NCBI RefSeq assembly: GCF_016545825.1
Contig: NC_052622.1
Span: forward strand, 5,895,001-5,959,000
Direction of reading: 5' to 3'
Source: Eucalyptus grandis
Taxonomy: Eukaryota > Streptophyta > Magnoliopsida > Myrtales > Myrtaceae
Length of the DNA stretch: 64,000 bases
Below the pieces are notes generated by a model. It saw only the letters and a list, made by a program, of their open reading frames with translations. It was not told where the DNA came from and made no database searches. Below, piece by piece: positions 1 through 11,259 of the stretch. The stretch's first letter is position 1. Each line of letters starts with the position of its first letter. Made by a program: the position numbers and the translations under genes.

Positions 1-242
1 AAAGTTGGACTCGACTCCTCTAACAATGGAGCTTCAGCTTGAGTCCACCTCCTTTATTTTCTTGACTTGCTTGCATTTGTTCCGTTAATTGACTGGGGCT
101 TCTCTGTAGACCAGACAACTCCAAGCCTCCAATCAGATTAGGATCACCCAATCTCTTCTGAATCTTTACAAATTGCGCCTCTCCTCCACGCAGACCAAGC
201 CACTCTTTACCAATTCCTCTTTGCCCAAAACCGATCAGAGAC
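1..242 (+). promoter_or_regulatory. Upstream region of LRK10L copy 1
   Basis: This stretch ends at the first ATG of LRK10L copy 1. It matches about 26100-26338, upstream of copy 2, nearly base for base in places, for example the shared run ending in ATTGCGCCTCT. At the position where copy 2 has a TATA-like TTTATATTG, copy 1 reads TTTACAAATTG, so the core promoter element is altered here. No other regulatory site can be assigned. The duplication unit probably starts left of the window. Confidence 0.4.
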
Positions 243-3104
243 ATGTTTCATGGTCTCAGCTCCATGAATATCTGCCTAGTGTTGCTGCTCATTCTTGTTC
301 GATTGCGAGCCATGATTAGCAATGCCGAGCCAAATAATCCGCAATGTGTTGCTTCATCCTGTGGTGATGTTCACAATATAACTCAACCGTTTCGACTGAA
401 GAGTGATCCGAACGGATGTGGTGATCCAAAATATGAGATGGTTTGTGAAGATAATCGTACCGTTCTATACTTCCATGATAATCGATTCTATGTGCAGTCT
501 ATCAATTATTCCAACAATCATATTAGATTAGTTTATGACGGGTTGGAAAAGGATAACTGCTCATCTCTTGCTCATTATTCATGGGTGTTGTATGGCTTCA
601 GGAACAGTTTCGATACACCCTTCATGTCCTCCTATTATGATAGTTCACTGGTCATTGTGAACTGTTCAAAGGTAGTTAACTCTGCCATCTACATTGCCAC
701 GAGTCTATGCATTAAGGGTTTGCACTCTTCCAACACATCATCGAATTGGAACTTGTATGCTTTGTTCAATCCAGCTGCATCAGATGTTAGGGACTTTTGC
801 ACCATTAGCGGCTGGATGAAGTTAGATGATTTTATGGTTTATGAGCAGATCGATAGTAGCTCCGACAAGTTCGAGCTAATCCATAAAATCATGGCTGATG
901 GATCTACTCTCTCCTTTTCTTCAGACAGTCCATCCAGGGAGAAGACAACTTTCATAACTTATTTTATTCTGGTACATTGGATACGAATAGCTTCTTCTAC
1001 AGCAGTCAAGTTTGCGGATCCAGGTACTACGAGGGCGGTAAGTATTTGGTCAGCAATGAATTTTACCATAATTTTGCATGATTCTGTACAATGTTTCACT
1101 TCCCACTTTCTCTTCAAAACTGGAAAATGAAAGAAACAGCCAATATCCAAGAAACTTATGACAAATATACAAGTTAGTGTACGTCAACTATTTGTGTTTG
1201 AAAGTTTTTGGGAGGATCGCATTACTTATAAATTATAAGTTGAAGTAGTTGCAAGATTCGCGGAAAAAAAAAATGAAAAAGTGACGGTAGAAGCCACCCC
1301 CAAACAGACTCAGATCAGCTGCACATATACAAGTGTCTAGATTATAATTCCTTTCCACTGAAGGGCTAGAACTCCCACTGTAAAAAAGAAAGAAGATGCT
1401 TGTGCGAGCAACCACATGACTAGCTTTTGTTGGCATAGAATATACATTTTCTTAATTTCTTAATTGGTTCTTTAATTAGTCACTTAACTAATAATCCGGG
1501 AGACGCTCCTTAACATTCCTTAAAAAAGTTGTAGTCATGTATCACTAGGAGGAACAAAATTATTAATTAAATATGGAAATCACTGTTTCTCTAGATTTGT
1601 TAACATCTAACAAAGTGAAATGAGTTCTTTGTATTGCCTACCAACTATGTATGAAGCTCGTTATTTTCATTTATTTGTCAATTCACGCGTGCCACTACTC
1701 ATATTCTTTTGGACAAAAGTCAACTTATACAAAGTGATGGGCTACTACTCTATTTCCTTATGAATTTTGTTTTCCAAAATTCTTTTCCTTTAATTCCTTC
1801 TCACACCATTCATTCCTTCCACAGGTCTGCTGAAAAATATTGTAATTTGGACTATTGGAGATTTTATAGCACTACTAGGTAAGCCGCAATGATTCGTTCT
1901 TTCAATAATTATACAAATAACATATTCTAACCCAATAAAAATCTCTTCAGTGCCTTTTTGTGTAGCGAAATTCCTAATTGGGATGCCATTTGTCACAATA
2001 TTTCTGATCTACAAGTATAGAAGAAGGCACCTGGCAATGGACAAGAATATTGAAGAATTTTTGCAAGCTCAGAATAACTTTTTGCCCATAAGGTACTCTT
2101 ACTCTAATATTAAGAAGATCAACAAAAACTTTAAGCACAAACTAGGTGAAGGGGGGTATGGTTCCGTGTACAAAGGAATGCTTAGAAGCGGCAATGAAGT
2201 GGCCATCAAGATTTTGAAGCAGTCCAAGGCCCGTGGCCAAGATTTTATCAATGAAGTGGCTACCATTGGAAGAATTCACCATGTTAATGTAGTGCAACTC
2301 ATCGGTTTTTGCTTTGAAGGCTCGAAACAAGCTCTCGTGTATGATCTCATGACAAATGGGTCTTTGGATAAGCACATTTTTGCGGAGGAAGCTGATAAGT
2401 TTCTTGACTACATGAAAATATATGAGATCGCTCTTGGGGTGGCGAGGGGGATTGGATACTTACATCGGGGGTGTGACATGCAAATACTACACTTCGATAT
2501 CAAGCCTCACAACATTCTTTTAGACAAGAATTTCACCCTGAAAGTTTCTGATTTTGGACTTGCGAAACTTTATCCGACGGATCATCGCATAGTCTCGATG
2601 ACTATTGCAAGAGGAACCTTGGGATATATGGCACCTGAGTTGTTCTACAAAAATATCGGCGGTGTATCTTATAAAGCGGATGTCTATAGCTTCGAGATGT
2701 TGCTCATGGAAATGGCAGGTAGAAGGAAAAATATAAATGCAAATGCGGAGCACTCAAGCCAAATTTATTTTCCACTGTGGGTGTATGACCAAGTCAATGA
2801 AAAAGAAAGTGTTGAAATGGAAGAAGTTGTAGAAGAGGAAAGGGCAGTTATAAAAAAGATGATAATAGTTGCACTTTGGTGTATACAATTTTACCCTGAC
2901 CATCGGCCTCCAATGAACAAAGTCTTAGAAATGCTTGAAGGAGATATTGGTAATATTCAAATGCCTCCAAAACCACTTTTTTACCCAACAGATGAGCCGA
3001 TTGACGATGACAAAGCAGAGATGGAATTAGAAACATTTTCAACTTCAGCAGGCGCTTCCATAATTTCTGCTAGTTTTCCATTTGGAGGTAGCAATGATGT
3101 TTAG
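243..3104 (+). CDS. LRK10L: LRK10L receptor-like kinase copy 1, apparently frameshifted in exon 1
   Basis: This is a cell-surface receptor-like Ser/Thr kinase of the leaf rust 10 locus-like family. Inferred exons are 243-1037, 1825-1878 and 1951-3104, bounded by GTAAG donors and CAG acceptors. Exon 1 encodes a signal peptide and a cysteine-rich GUB_WAK ectodomain (SSCG, PF, CGD motifs). Exon 2 encodes a hydrophobic membrane segment. Exon 3 encodes the kinase: [12 protein letters not shown] loop, AIK lysine, non-RD catalytic loop [11 protein letters not shown] and APE. Exon 2 is open only if exon 1 ends in phase 1, but the ATG frame ends in phase 0. The expected frame reappears after about 968 (CGSRYYEG), which points to a 1-bp loss near 950-968. 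Spliced as drawn, translation would stop in exon 2, giving a secreted ectodomain of about 267 residues. DVYSFG is also changed to DVYSFE. Otherwise the total, about 660 residues, is normal for the family. It could be a pseudogene, or there could be a sequence error. Confidence 0.8.
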
Positions 3105-3984
3105 AACCATGCACAATTTGATTGGAAAAGCTTTGTTCCCCACAATATGGTATTATGTTGGGAGGGAGGTGAGCTAGTTTAGTTGTACTTTTTTTTTTTT
3201 TGGTCGGAGTGTTATTTAACTTCATATATAGTTTTGCCATGTGTAGTCCATACAATCTCCTAAATGGGATGTATGTTTGGGTTCATAACCGTGCTTGGGA
3301 AGCATATTCTATATGTTCATCCAATGTGAATTTCAGCTAATCCAGTTAATCATCTATAAACCAAATCACTTGTTTTATGTAGAATATTCACCTCAGAGCG
3401 CTGTGAAACATGCCATCTTACATAGACTTGCCAGTGGTCCAATGTCCTCGTTGACTTGGTATTAATCATTTAGAGGTCGCTAAGCATTTGTCTCGCCAAA
3501 ATTCAAACTCTTTATTCACCCGTTGCAACAAAAATTTATTTTCTTTGCAATTCATTTGCTTTGATAAAAAAATCGATCAAATTCCTGAGAAAATACCGAT
3601 GGGGCCATCATATGGTCTTGAAAGTTACATTAGCGCTAACTTAAACTATTGAAACTTTCATTTGGTCAACATAATGTATTTGACTCTTAAAACTTCCATT
3701 TTGTTCATCTAAGTCTTAAAACTTGCAACTTTATTGTGCGTGAGTCCTTCCGTTAAGCTAAGAACGTCTCCCAAGCCATTTCTATACCCAAGCAATCATG
3801 TGCCGGCTTGTGACTATGGTGAAACCGAGATGGAACTGAAAACTCTATCGACTTTGTCCAGCGTTCTCTGCTAATTTCTTCCACATCCCAATTTGAAGAT
3901 TCAATTAGGGAATCGCTCTTCAGATTTAACACACATGACCCAACCGTAAGGATTTTGACTCCATTATTTGGGGTACGACATCTG
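3105..3984 (+). other. 3' flank of LRK10L copy 1, duplicated in unit 2
   Basis: This is non-coding sequence just after the kinase stop codon. It matches 29054-29930 closely, including the sequence right after the stop and the A/T-rich run near 3190. Bases 3600-3770 resemble a decayed 'gtc-ctt-gaa' repeat of the kind seen at the ends of the TIR element at 22903-23887. I see no gene here. Confidence 0.55.
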
Positions 3985-5249
3985 AGTTGACTCATCTGTA
4001 TGATAGGACCTCATGGAAGACAACTTTCTTTTGCTACTTTGATTCATATACTTTAGATGCTATGCCTCCAATGATTTCAGTAGGATCTTCGGAGGTCAGG
4101 TTTGCAGATCCCAGTACCATAGGGGCGGTTAGCATCTGTTGGCAATGATATGTAACAGCAATTTTGCATGATTCTGCACACACTTTCACTAACTACTTTC
4201 TCTTCAAAACTAAAAAATGACAGAAATATTTTAAATCCATGAAATAATGACAAGTTGTACGCGTTAATACACGTCACTATATGTGTGTTTGAAAGGTTTT
4301 AGAGCTTCGCATTACCTATGAAAACCAAATAGTAGGAGTTGCAAGATTTCCAGAAAAAAAAACAAAGGACAGTTGAAATCAACCCCAAACGGATTCATCA
4401 TCAGTTATGGATATACGTTGCCTAGATTGTATCTCCTTTCCATGGAAGGGCTAGAACTCCCAATGTAAAAAGAAAAGAAATTAAAGCGAGTGTTGTGTGA
4501 GTAACCACATGACTACTTTTTTGTTTGCATAGAGTTTAAATTTTCTAATTTTCGTTAGATCTTCTAATTTTCGTGAATTAGTTCCTTAATTAGTCACTTG
4601 ACTAATAATTCAAGAGACACTCTTTTGACAACTTCCTTGAAATATAGTGTTCCATTTCATGTATCGATAGTAGGTGTTGAGACCTGAATTTTAACAAACC
4701 CATCAAATATGCACTTTTTCTTTAAAAAAAAAAAAGCTTAATAAAATAAAAATAGAATAGGGAATAAAAAAATAAAAAGAGATCAATGGAAGATCCATCA
4801 ATGGAGTCCGGCCACATTCATTCCATTTGGGCTTAAGGCAATCCAGCCCATCATCTCTAATTGGTGAATAGCCCACACACGACGACAATCCAGTGCCACC
4901 TTTTCTCCAACTCAAGCTCTCTCTCACGCTGGATTTCAGTTACAGGGCTGAAAGTTTCCTTTTTGATGGACTCACCTTCTTCTCAGCAAGCTCAACCTCC
5001 ATAGACGAAGCTCTCGAGCTCAATACTAGGAATTTATGATCCACAGCTCACGCTCATCGCACACAACCTAAACCAAAAGGATCTTTCATCAACGAAGTCG
5101 AAACTACTCGTCCTGACATGTTTGATTGCGGAATCGTCATCGTGTGCGGCTTCAAAGGCTTCATCGCACTACGGATCGAATCAGGATACGTTTAAGTACC
5201 ACGTGTAATAGGAATCTATATGCCTTCTTCAGCGGAATACATTGTTTTT

Positions 5250-5345
5250 TTCTCTCTGTTATGAGGTATGTCCAAATGGATAATGCACGGACGCTGTTTG
5301 ATGATATGCCTCAGAGGAATAGCTTTGCTCGGAACACACACAGAC
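5250..5345 (+). pseudogene. PPR-repeat fragment inside the relic
   Basis: About 25 readable residues (YVQMDNARTLFDDMPQRN) match the second half of a plant PLS-type pentatricopeptide repeat, which typically reads 'A..LFD.MP.RN'. No full repeat array is present, and stops lie on both sides. The same fragment is at about 31175-31270 in unit 2, so it predates the duplication. It is distinct from the larger EMB2261-like pseudogenes downstream. Confidence 0.5.
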
Positions 5346-5479
5346 TGAAGGACCTGAGTATGAGTATGAGGCATAACTCCTTTGGTGGAGCCCATTTCTG
5401 CTGAGATCCGAAGCTGCAGTGCATTGCAAATGCTTTATCTCGAAGGGAATGGACTTACCGGGAAGGTTTCTTAATTCTT

Positions 5480-5800
5480 AGGTGAATTCAGAGGTTTGAG
5501 AGTTTTTTCGTCTCTTGGAGACGATCTGCTCTCAAGTTCAGTTCCTGTAAGTATCAGTAATCTCTCATGGGGACTTGAAGCTTTGAAAAAGGAAGCAATA
5601 GCTTCGTTGGTAGTTTGCCAGAGCAAATAACGGAAATGAGCATCTTGATTATACTGGACGTCAGTGGACATAGATTCTGAGAGCCAATTCCAGTTGGTTT
5701 GAGTGATCTTTTATTGAGCTAACTGCCCTTGTTTTGAGCAAGCAGAATTTGTCTGGCGAGTTGCCATTGAGCTAGAGGTTTGCCGAGTTGGTAAGTCGTT
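5480..5800 (+). pseudogene. Leucine-rich-repeat receptor fragment
   Basis: Conceptual translation gives LPEQITEMSILIILDVSG followed by IPVGLSDL and NLSGELP in changing frames. These are leucine-rich-repeat signatures as in plant LRR receptor kinases (L..LDLS.N.F...IP). Several stops and frameshifts break it. A near copy is at about 31420-31730. The following bases to 6145 are also duplicated (31790-32062) but I cannot assign them. Confidence 0.45.
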
Positions 5801-6475
5801 GCTTTACAAGAGAGCAATCATGTTATGCAGTGATGTCCCTGAAGGGTTTAAGTAGTTTGGTTCTCTAATTGTACAGTTCAAGAGAAGATGGATTCGGTTT
5901 GTCTATTCCACATTAGACAAGAGCTACGGTGGCATTCATGCTTCTGCTGGTGTTTGCTTACCCCCTGGAAGGATGTAATCATCCCCTTCTCACCGCCTTC
6001 ATTCAATCCTCATCATGCACGATCGCTGCTATTGCTGAACCATCGTTAGTGCTGAGGTGTGACGTGCCGGTTGCCTCACGGACACTGCCACTGAATCGTC
6101 ACGCCAAATTACTGAGACTTTGCTGGAGGCTCACGACATAAGGAATGAAATTATTTATTCATAATGAAAATCACTGTTTCTCTTTATATGTTGATTACTA
6201 ACAAAGCAAATGGTGTTTCTTATATTGTTTATCATCTATGTAAATGAAGGTTATTTTTTTATTTATTTGTAAATGCATGCATACCACTACTCATATTCTT
6301 CTGGACAAAACTTGTACAAAGTAGCTTCCTACTTTTCTATTTCCTCATGAGTTTTGTTTTTCCATACTTCTTTTCCTTCAATTCTTTTTCACATTCTTCA
6401 TCCCTTCCGCAGGTGTCCTAGATGATGTTGTCTTTTGAACAACTTCAAATTTTTCTCCTCCATAGTCGACACTTA

Positions 6476-7343
6476 GGGCGTGCATCGTTGCGTTTTTAAT
6501 TTTTGTTCATGAACAAATTTTCTGTTTTTTTGTTCGAGAACAAAAAAGAACAGAAATGCGTTTATTTGCATTTTTGTTCCAAATCTATTATTTTGTTCTC
6601 GGGAACAAAATTGAAACAAAAACAAGAAACAAAAAAAACTTGTTTCTTGTTTTGGAACAATTTTTAAGAACAAATTTTCTCTCATTTCTTTTCTTCTCTT
6701 TTTTTCTTCTTCTTTCTTCTTCTTTTTTTCTTTGGCCGGTCGCCGGCCCTCGACGGCCGGAGGGCCGGCGATGCCGTCGAGGTCGCTGACCTTGCCCAGT
6801 GTCGCCGGCCCCTAGCGAGGTTTGGCCTCGCCTTGGCTAGGCGAGCTCGAGCTCGCCTAGATCCGCCGAGGCCGAACTCGCCCAGCCACCAGCAAGGCTC
6901 GGCATTGCCGGATCACCGCCAAGTTAGCGTCGCCTGGCGGTGACCCGGTGAGGCTGGGCAAGCTCGGCCTCACCGAATCTAGGCGAGGCAAGCCTCGCCC
7001 AATCACGGCGATGCTCGGCCTCGTCAAGGGCCGGCAAGCCTCATCGTGGCCGGGCGAGGCCTTCGGCCCTCGTCGGCCGGCCGCGCCCATGGCCGAGGCC
7101 GACCGACCAAAAGAAGAAAAAAAGAAAAAGAAAGAGAAAAGGAAAATAAAGAAAAAATTAAAAAATTAAAAAAAAAAAAAGAACACAAATTTACCAAACA
7201 TGTTTCTATTCTTTTTTATTCTCGGAATAAGTTTACCAAACGCGTTTTTCTGGTAAAAAATTGTTCTCCGGAATATAAATAGTTTTTTTTTTATTTCTGT
7301 TCTATGGAACACTTTTTGAACAGAAATACAAACAAACGTGCCC
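6476..7343. mobile_element. Non-autonomous PIF/Harbinger-like TIR element with GC-rich core
   Basis: Left end GGGCGTGCATCGTTGCGTTT and right end (reverse complement) GGGCACGTTTGTTTGTATTT form imperfect terminal inverted repeats. Flanks are TTA on the left and TAA on the right, compatible with a 3-bp TWA target site. The homologous point in unit 2 (about 37940) has a single TTA and no insert, so it is an empty site. Outer parts are rich in 'gaacaaa' motifs. The core (about 6735-7110) is strongly GC-rich, with many GGCCGAGG/CTCGCC repeats. There is no transposase. Reading frames in the core are composition artefacts. Confidence 0.7.
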
Positions 7344-7399
7344 TAAGCGATCTTGAAGTGGCAAGATGAATAGAATAATCATATCAAGGATGTAATGTG

Positions 7400-7800
7400 C
7401 AAATTCAGTACCTTGATTTTGATTCTCATATTATTCTTCTCAACTAGAATTTCACTCGAAATATCTCTAATATTTGTCTCGACAATCTTTATGCAACGGA
7501 TCATGGCATCGTGCCTTTGATTGTCCCATGAGGAAACTAGACAAATGATGCCAAGTTATACTACAAGAAAATTTGTAGTGTCTCTCATAAAGTTGATGTT
7601 TCCAGCTTCAGTGTACTCTAATGGAAATAGCAGGTCAAAGGAAGGATCTGTTGATGAAAATCGGGAGGTCGAAAATAGATGATAACAAAAGGCACCAGCG
7701 ACCAGCCTTCGACGAACTAGAAATGCTTGAAGGAGAAACCGGTAAGCTACAAATGCCTCCCGAAGCCGCTTCTATGCTGAGGGATCATGTACTGGCTTGA
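7400..7800 (+). pseudogene. LRK10L kinase C-lobe relic
   Basis: Frame-by-frame reading recovers kinase subdomains after DFG: a YATDHGIVP stretch (copy 1 has YPTDHRIVS), KVDVSSFSVL (matching [10 protein letters not shown]), and LEMLEGETGKLQMPP (matching [15 protein letters not shown] in intact copies). Stops and indels are frequent. It probably is exon 3 of the shattered relic that begins at 3985. Confidence 0.6.
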
Positions 7801-8182
7801 GAATGTATGAATCTCGTTCTATATCAGAGGGGAGCCTAGTGGAATTGGAACGCGAGCCTAAGAGTGCCACCAATGATGCCAAAACCCAACCCTCCTTGCA
7901 AAAGCTGCCAATGGCATACAACCAATTGGATAGGCTTGAAAATGATTTGGTAGATCGGAGAAGCAACATGCGCAAAAACGTAAGACCTCATCACTTGGCC
8001 ATCATCACCACCGCTGCGAAGGTTGATTGGGCCCTTTTAATCGCTCTGCTAGGATTGACCAACCCTCACCTGCTCGTGGCAATGACTAGCAACCTGAACC
8101 TATGGTTGGGCAAGTCTTTCCGTCCCGGGGCGTGCCTTCAATCCCTCCCCAGCCATCTCTCCCGGTTTCCCTTTTTCCTTCT
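7801..8182 (+). other. Unassigned host sequence ending at the copia insertion
   Basis: An open frame from 7797 reads into the copia LTR and stops at 8207. Its host part (about 128 codons) resembles nothing I recognise. The frame is cut by the LTR at 8183, so any original product is truncated. The next host bases resume at 15489. It may simply be chance open sequence downstream of the kinase relic. Confidence 0.3.
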
Positions 8183-8595
8183 TGATGGATTTATGAGGTG
8201 GGCTTAAGGCCCGTCCGTCCAAGTTGGGCCCAAAAAGGCCCGGCCCACGGGAATAGGGCCCGTGGATGGGGGAAGGTATAAAAGGGAGGAGAGAGAGAGA
8301 GAGAAGACACCTTTTGGCACAATTCCAACGTACGTTCTCTCCCACTCTCCCTCCAAAAGAAGAAAAACGCTACGGCGATACCGTCTTCCTTCCAAGGCAA
8401 AATTGACATCATCGGATCAGAATTTCTTCCTCGATCTTCGGCATTGGTGTTTAACTCGTGGCTAACAAGGTACGCTTGAATCCATGGTGTGCTTTACGAT
8501 CGGTGATACGTGTTATTCTCGGGCTTCGTCTTCCGCATTGATTTAGGGTTCGATTTAGTGTCAAATCCGATTTTCGGGATCCGTTATTCCCAACA
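8183..8595 (+). repeat. Copia 5' LTR
   Basis: Starts TGATGGATTT and ends CCCAACA. It contains a GC-rich stretch of GGCCCG repeats and a TATAAAAG box at 8277-8284 followed by a GA run, a plausible retroelement promoter. It matches the 3' LTR with small indels (GA-run length, one A, one T). Confidence 0.92.
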
Positions 8596-8596
8596 T

Positions 8597-8611
8597 TGGT
8601 ATCGTGAGCCC
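8597..8611 (+). other. Copia primer-binding site
   Basis: TGGTATCGTGAGCC starts two bases after the LTR end. It resembles the initiator-tRNA-Met primer site (TGGTATCAGAGC) with a small change in the middle. Confidence 0.7.
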
Positions 8612-9495
8612 TAGTTCACGTTTCCCGATCAATTTGATGTTTTTTGATTGATTTTTCGCGAAAAAATTTCGGCCGTACGGATCGGGCGAGAAATCCCGAC
8701 ACCCGAGCGTTGTTCGGCCATTTTTCTGAGTTTTCGTAAGTCAAAATCGTTTTCTGAACATATGGGGAGAAAGGCAACGTCGAGATGAGTCCGGCGACAT
8801 GTCGCACGCCGCTTGGAGATGCCGCACGCGCCCACATGCACGGCCAGAAGCCGTTGCGCGTGGGCGCGACGCGCCCAAAGCGCTGGCAATGGCTAGCGCT
8901 TGCGCCACACGCACCGGTGATGAACCAGCACGTGCGCGCCGGCGATCGGCAAACGGCACGCGCCGGTCAACGAACCGACGCATGCCGACGTCACTGGGCC
9001 GACGTCATCATGACGTCACCCAACGGTCGGTAACCGTCGGGATGACGTCATTGATGATGTCGGCCGCGACGACATTTCGCCGGCGGTCACCGGCCGGCGA
9101 CCCGACCCGACCGGGCGACCCGACCCGACTGCGGACGCGAGCACGCGCCCGGCACGTGGATGACGTCGCGTGATGTCATCCCGCACGCGCGAGGCACATG
9201 CGTTTGGTTCGCGCGAGCGGTCCGACCCGCCGCCCGTTGACCCGACCCGTTGACCCGTTGACCGTTGACTGACCGTTGACCGTTGACTGACCGTTGACCG
9301 TTGACCGACCGTTGACCCAAAAAAAAAAAAAAAAAAGGAATTTGTTTCTTTTTCAGTCATGCCTATGTGGGTTATAAGTAATCCATTTTTAATTCTGCAT
9401 TTGTTGCATAAATTTTGGAAAATTATGTTTTTTCCCTTATATTTAATATGGATTATAAGTGATCCATTTTTAGTTCTGCATTTGTTGCAGGAACT
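8612..9495 (+). other. Copia leader with GTTGACC minisatellite
   Basis: This is untranslated leader between the PBS and gag. Bases 8770-9240 are very GC-rich. Bases 9236-9317 carry a degenerate heptamer array of GTTGACC/GTTGACT units, followed by a poly(A) run. Open frames here are due to base composition. Bases 9361-9490 contain a repeated 'tggattataagt-atccattttt' segment next to gag. Confidence 0.55.
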
Positions 9496-9990
9496 ATGAT
9501 GCGTTATGCAAGGATACCTGCAATCCTGAGAACGGACGAGAGAAATGCAAGACTTAAAAGGCTGATGAAAGAATTAGCTAATTATCGGTGGCATGATGGT
9601 GATTTAGTATCACATGTGGTCAAGGTCAATCAGATGATACAAGAAATCATCTGGAATGGTTATCTTATGCCGGATTTTGAGAAGGTGCCGGCTTTGATGA
9701 ACACTCTTTCACCTGATTGGCAAGCAGTGTTGGATCGGCTATGGGAGGTCAACGTGGTCCCGGGTTATAGGAGGCTGGTGGAAGCTTTTGTAAGAGAGCA
9801 CTATAGGATTGAGTTGGCCAAAACTTCAACCCTTAGATTGAGCGCCACATGGCGTAGAGTAAATGCACCTTGGTGGCGACATGAATGCTCTCCAAAAGTT
9901 TTTCCATGGTTGGCAAATGTGCCTTCAGTTTTCTCAGATGTTTTGACTGATAGATTAGAAGGGACATTCCCTATTTATTTCTTTGATTAA
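9496..9990 (+). pseudogene. Copia gag fragment
   Basis: 164 codons. Residues about 14-80 (LKRLMKELANYRW, VSHVVKVNQMIQEI, LSPDWQAVLD) fit the UBN2-type gag of plant copia elements, which forms the particle. The C-terminal half drifts out of frame and ends early. A further gag piece, an acidic coiled-coil-like segment, lies at 10392-10667. The normal continuous polyprotein is lost. Confidence 0.7.
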
Positions 9991-10712
9991 TTATGTTATG
10001 TTTACTACCCGATTGTTGTTGATGTAGCAACCGATATGTTAGTTGTATCATGTGAAAGCATTGTTATTTTATTGGATGTTAAGATTTTATTTGCTTTCTG
10101 CTATTGCTGGTTGCTGTGGGTAATTAGCTATGGGTAGTAATAGAAGTTTTTGTAACTTCATAGAATTTATTTGCATAAGACAATTATATTAATAATAATT
10201 TTGAGTTAGGATTTTGGAGGATGATTGGAAACATAGTGACCTTTTGATTCTGAAGCCTTACTTGAAATTATTCATTAATATGATGGGTCTATGCAAATTG
10301 GGATGCATAAATGATAGGCATTAATTATTCGTGCATGTATGTCTGATGTGTTCAGATCGATGGTTCAGCAACTAAGAATGTAATTGCTGATATGAACGGC
10401 AACAATTGTGAAATATTGAATATGAAGATTCAATATGTGCTGAAAAAGCAAGAAGCACTAGAAGCTCTTGACCATGTTATGGAAGATCTTGAGGATGCTG
10501 TGTGCCATCTTGAGCTGGTAGAGGACCGCTTGACGGCATGTGAGCCGAAAATAGGTATTTGCAATGCTGGTTCTAGCTCAGAAAGGGCTTTGAGCTCTAA
10601 GCGCAAGCATATTGATTCGTTCAATAAGTGGGAATGCAAAGGATCAAGTTCTTGTTGCAAGAAATGAAGAGTTAACCAACACAAGAGAGGAAAACGTCCT
10701 CAAGAGAAGAAA

Positions 10713-10925
10713 ATGTCAAGGTTGAGGTGTTACAATTGTGACAAGAAAGGTCACTATACTCGCAACTGTAGTGAGCCGAAAAAGGTCAACACCTCTTGTA
10801 CATTTAAGAACTTTGCTTATGTGTCAAGTTCTGAAATATTGGCTGAATCAAATCCTATGTGGACTGTAGATTCAGGAGCGACAGACCATGTAGCAAAGGA
10901 TAGAAGATCCTTTGTGGAATTCTAA
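10713..10925 (+). pseudogene. Copia CCHC knuckle and protease start
   Basis: Contains CYNCDKKGHYTRNC, a CX2CX4HX4C nucleic-acid-binding knuckle, then WTVDSGATDH, the aspartic-protease active-site motif (DSGA). The frame stops after FVEF, shortly into the protease. Confidence 0.85.
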
Positions 10926-11259
10926 CGATACCAACTGGAACTGAGTAGATCCATATGGGAAACAACTCTAGAGCTGATGTAAAGGAATTGGCACCGGCCA
11001 ATTGAACATGCATGGTGGACGCATCTTGATGTTCTATATGCTCTGGAGATTCGTCGAAATTTAAGTGTCTGTCTTAGTGTTGGTTAAGCTTGGTTTTGGT
11101 ATGAACTTCCATAATAAAGGTGTAGATTTGTGTTTAGATACAAACTACTATGGTTGTGGTCACTTACTAAATGGTTTTATTGTACTAAATGTTGACTATG
11201 ATGATGTCAATATGTTATTCCCTTGTTTCACGTCTTCTACCTTATATGATAATGATGTG

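Larger units (their letters stand above)
3985..7800 (+). pseudogene. Shattered LRK10L relic (third kinase copy), unit 1
   Basis: These are dispersed pieces of one LRK10L gene in the right order. Bases 3990-4135 match the end of exon 1 (WKTTFFCYFDSYTLD is readable), with the donor changed from GGTAAG to GGTTAG. Bases 6413-6460 match exon 2 behind a pyrimidine tract and CAG. Bases 7400-7800 match the C-terminal kinase exon. The intron carries foreign PPR and LRR fragments (about 4960-6145). A TIR element (6476-7343) separates exon 2 from exon 3. Stops and frameshifts occur throughout. Unit 2 has the same relic from 29930 to 37930, without the TIR element or a recognisable exon 3. Confidence 0.6.

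Noticed and set aside
6857..7169. Several open frames in the 6.8-7.2 kb GC block
   Set aside because: All are within the core of the TIR element at 6476-7343 and show only compositional bias.
7797..8207. 136-codon open frame crossing the copia border
   Set aside because: Its end is LTR sequence and the host part matches nothing known, so it is not reported as a gene.
8785..9360. Open frames in the copia leader
   Set aside because: The region is GC-rich, with a heptamer repeat. There are no gag-like motifs until 9496.
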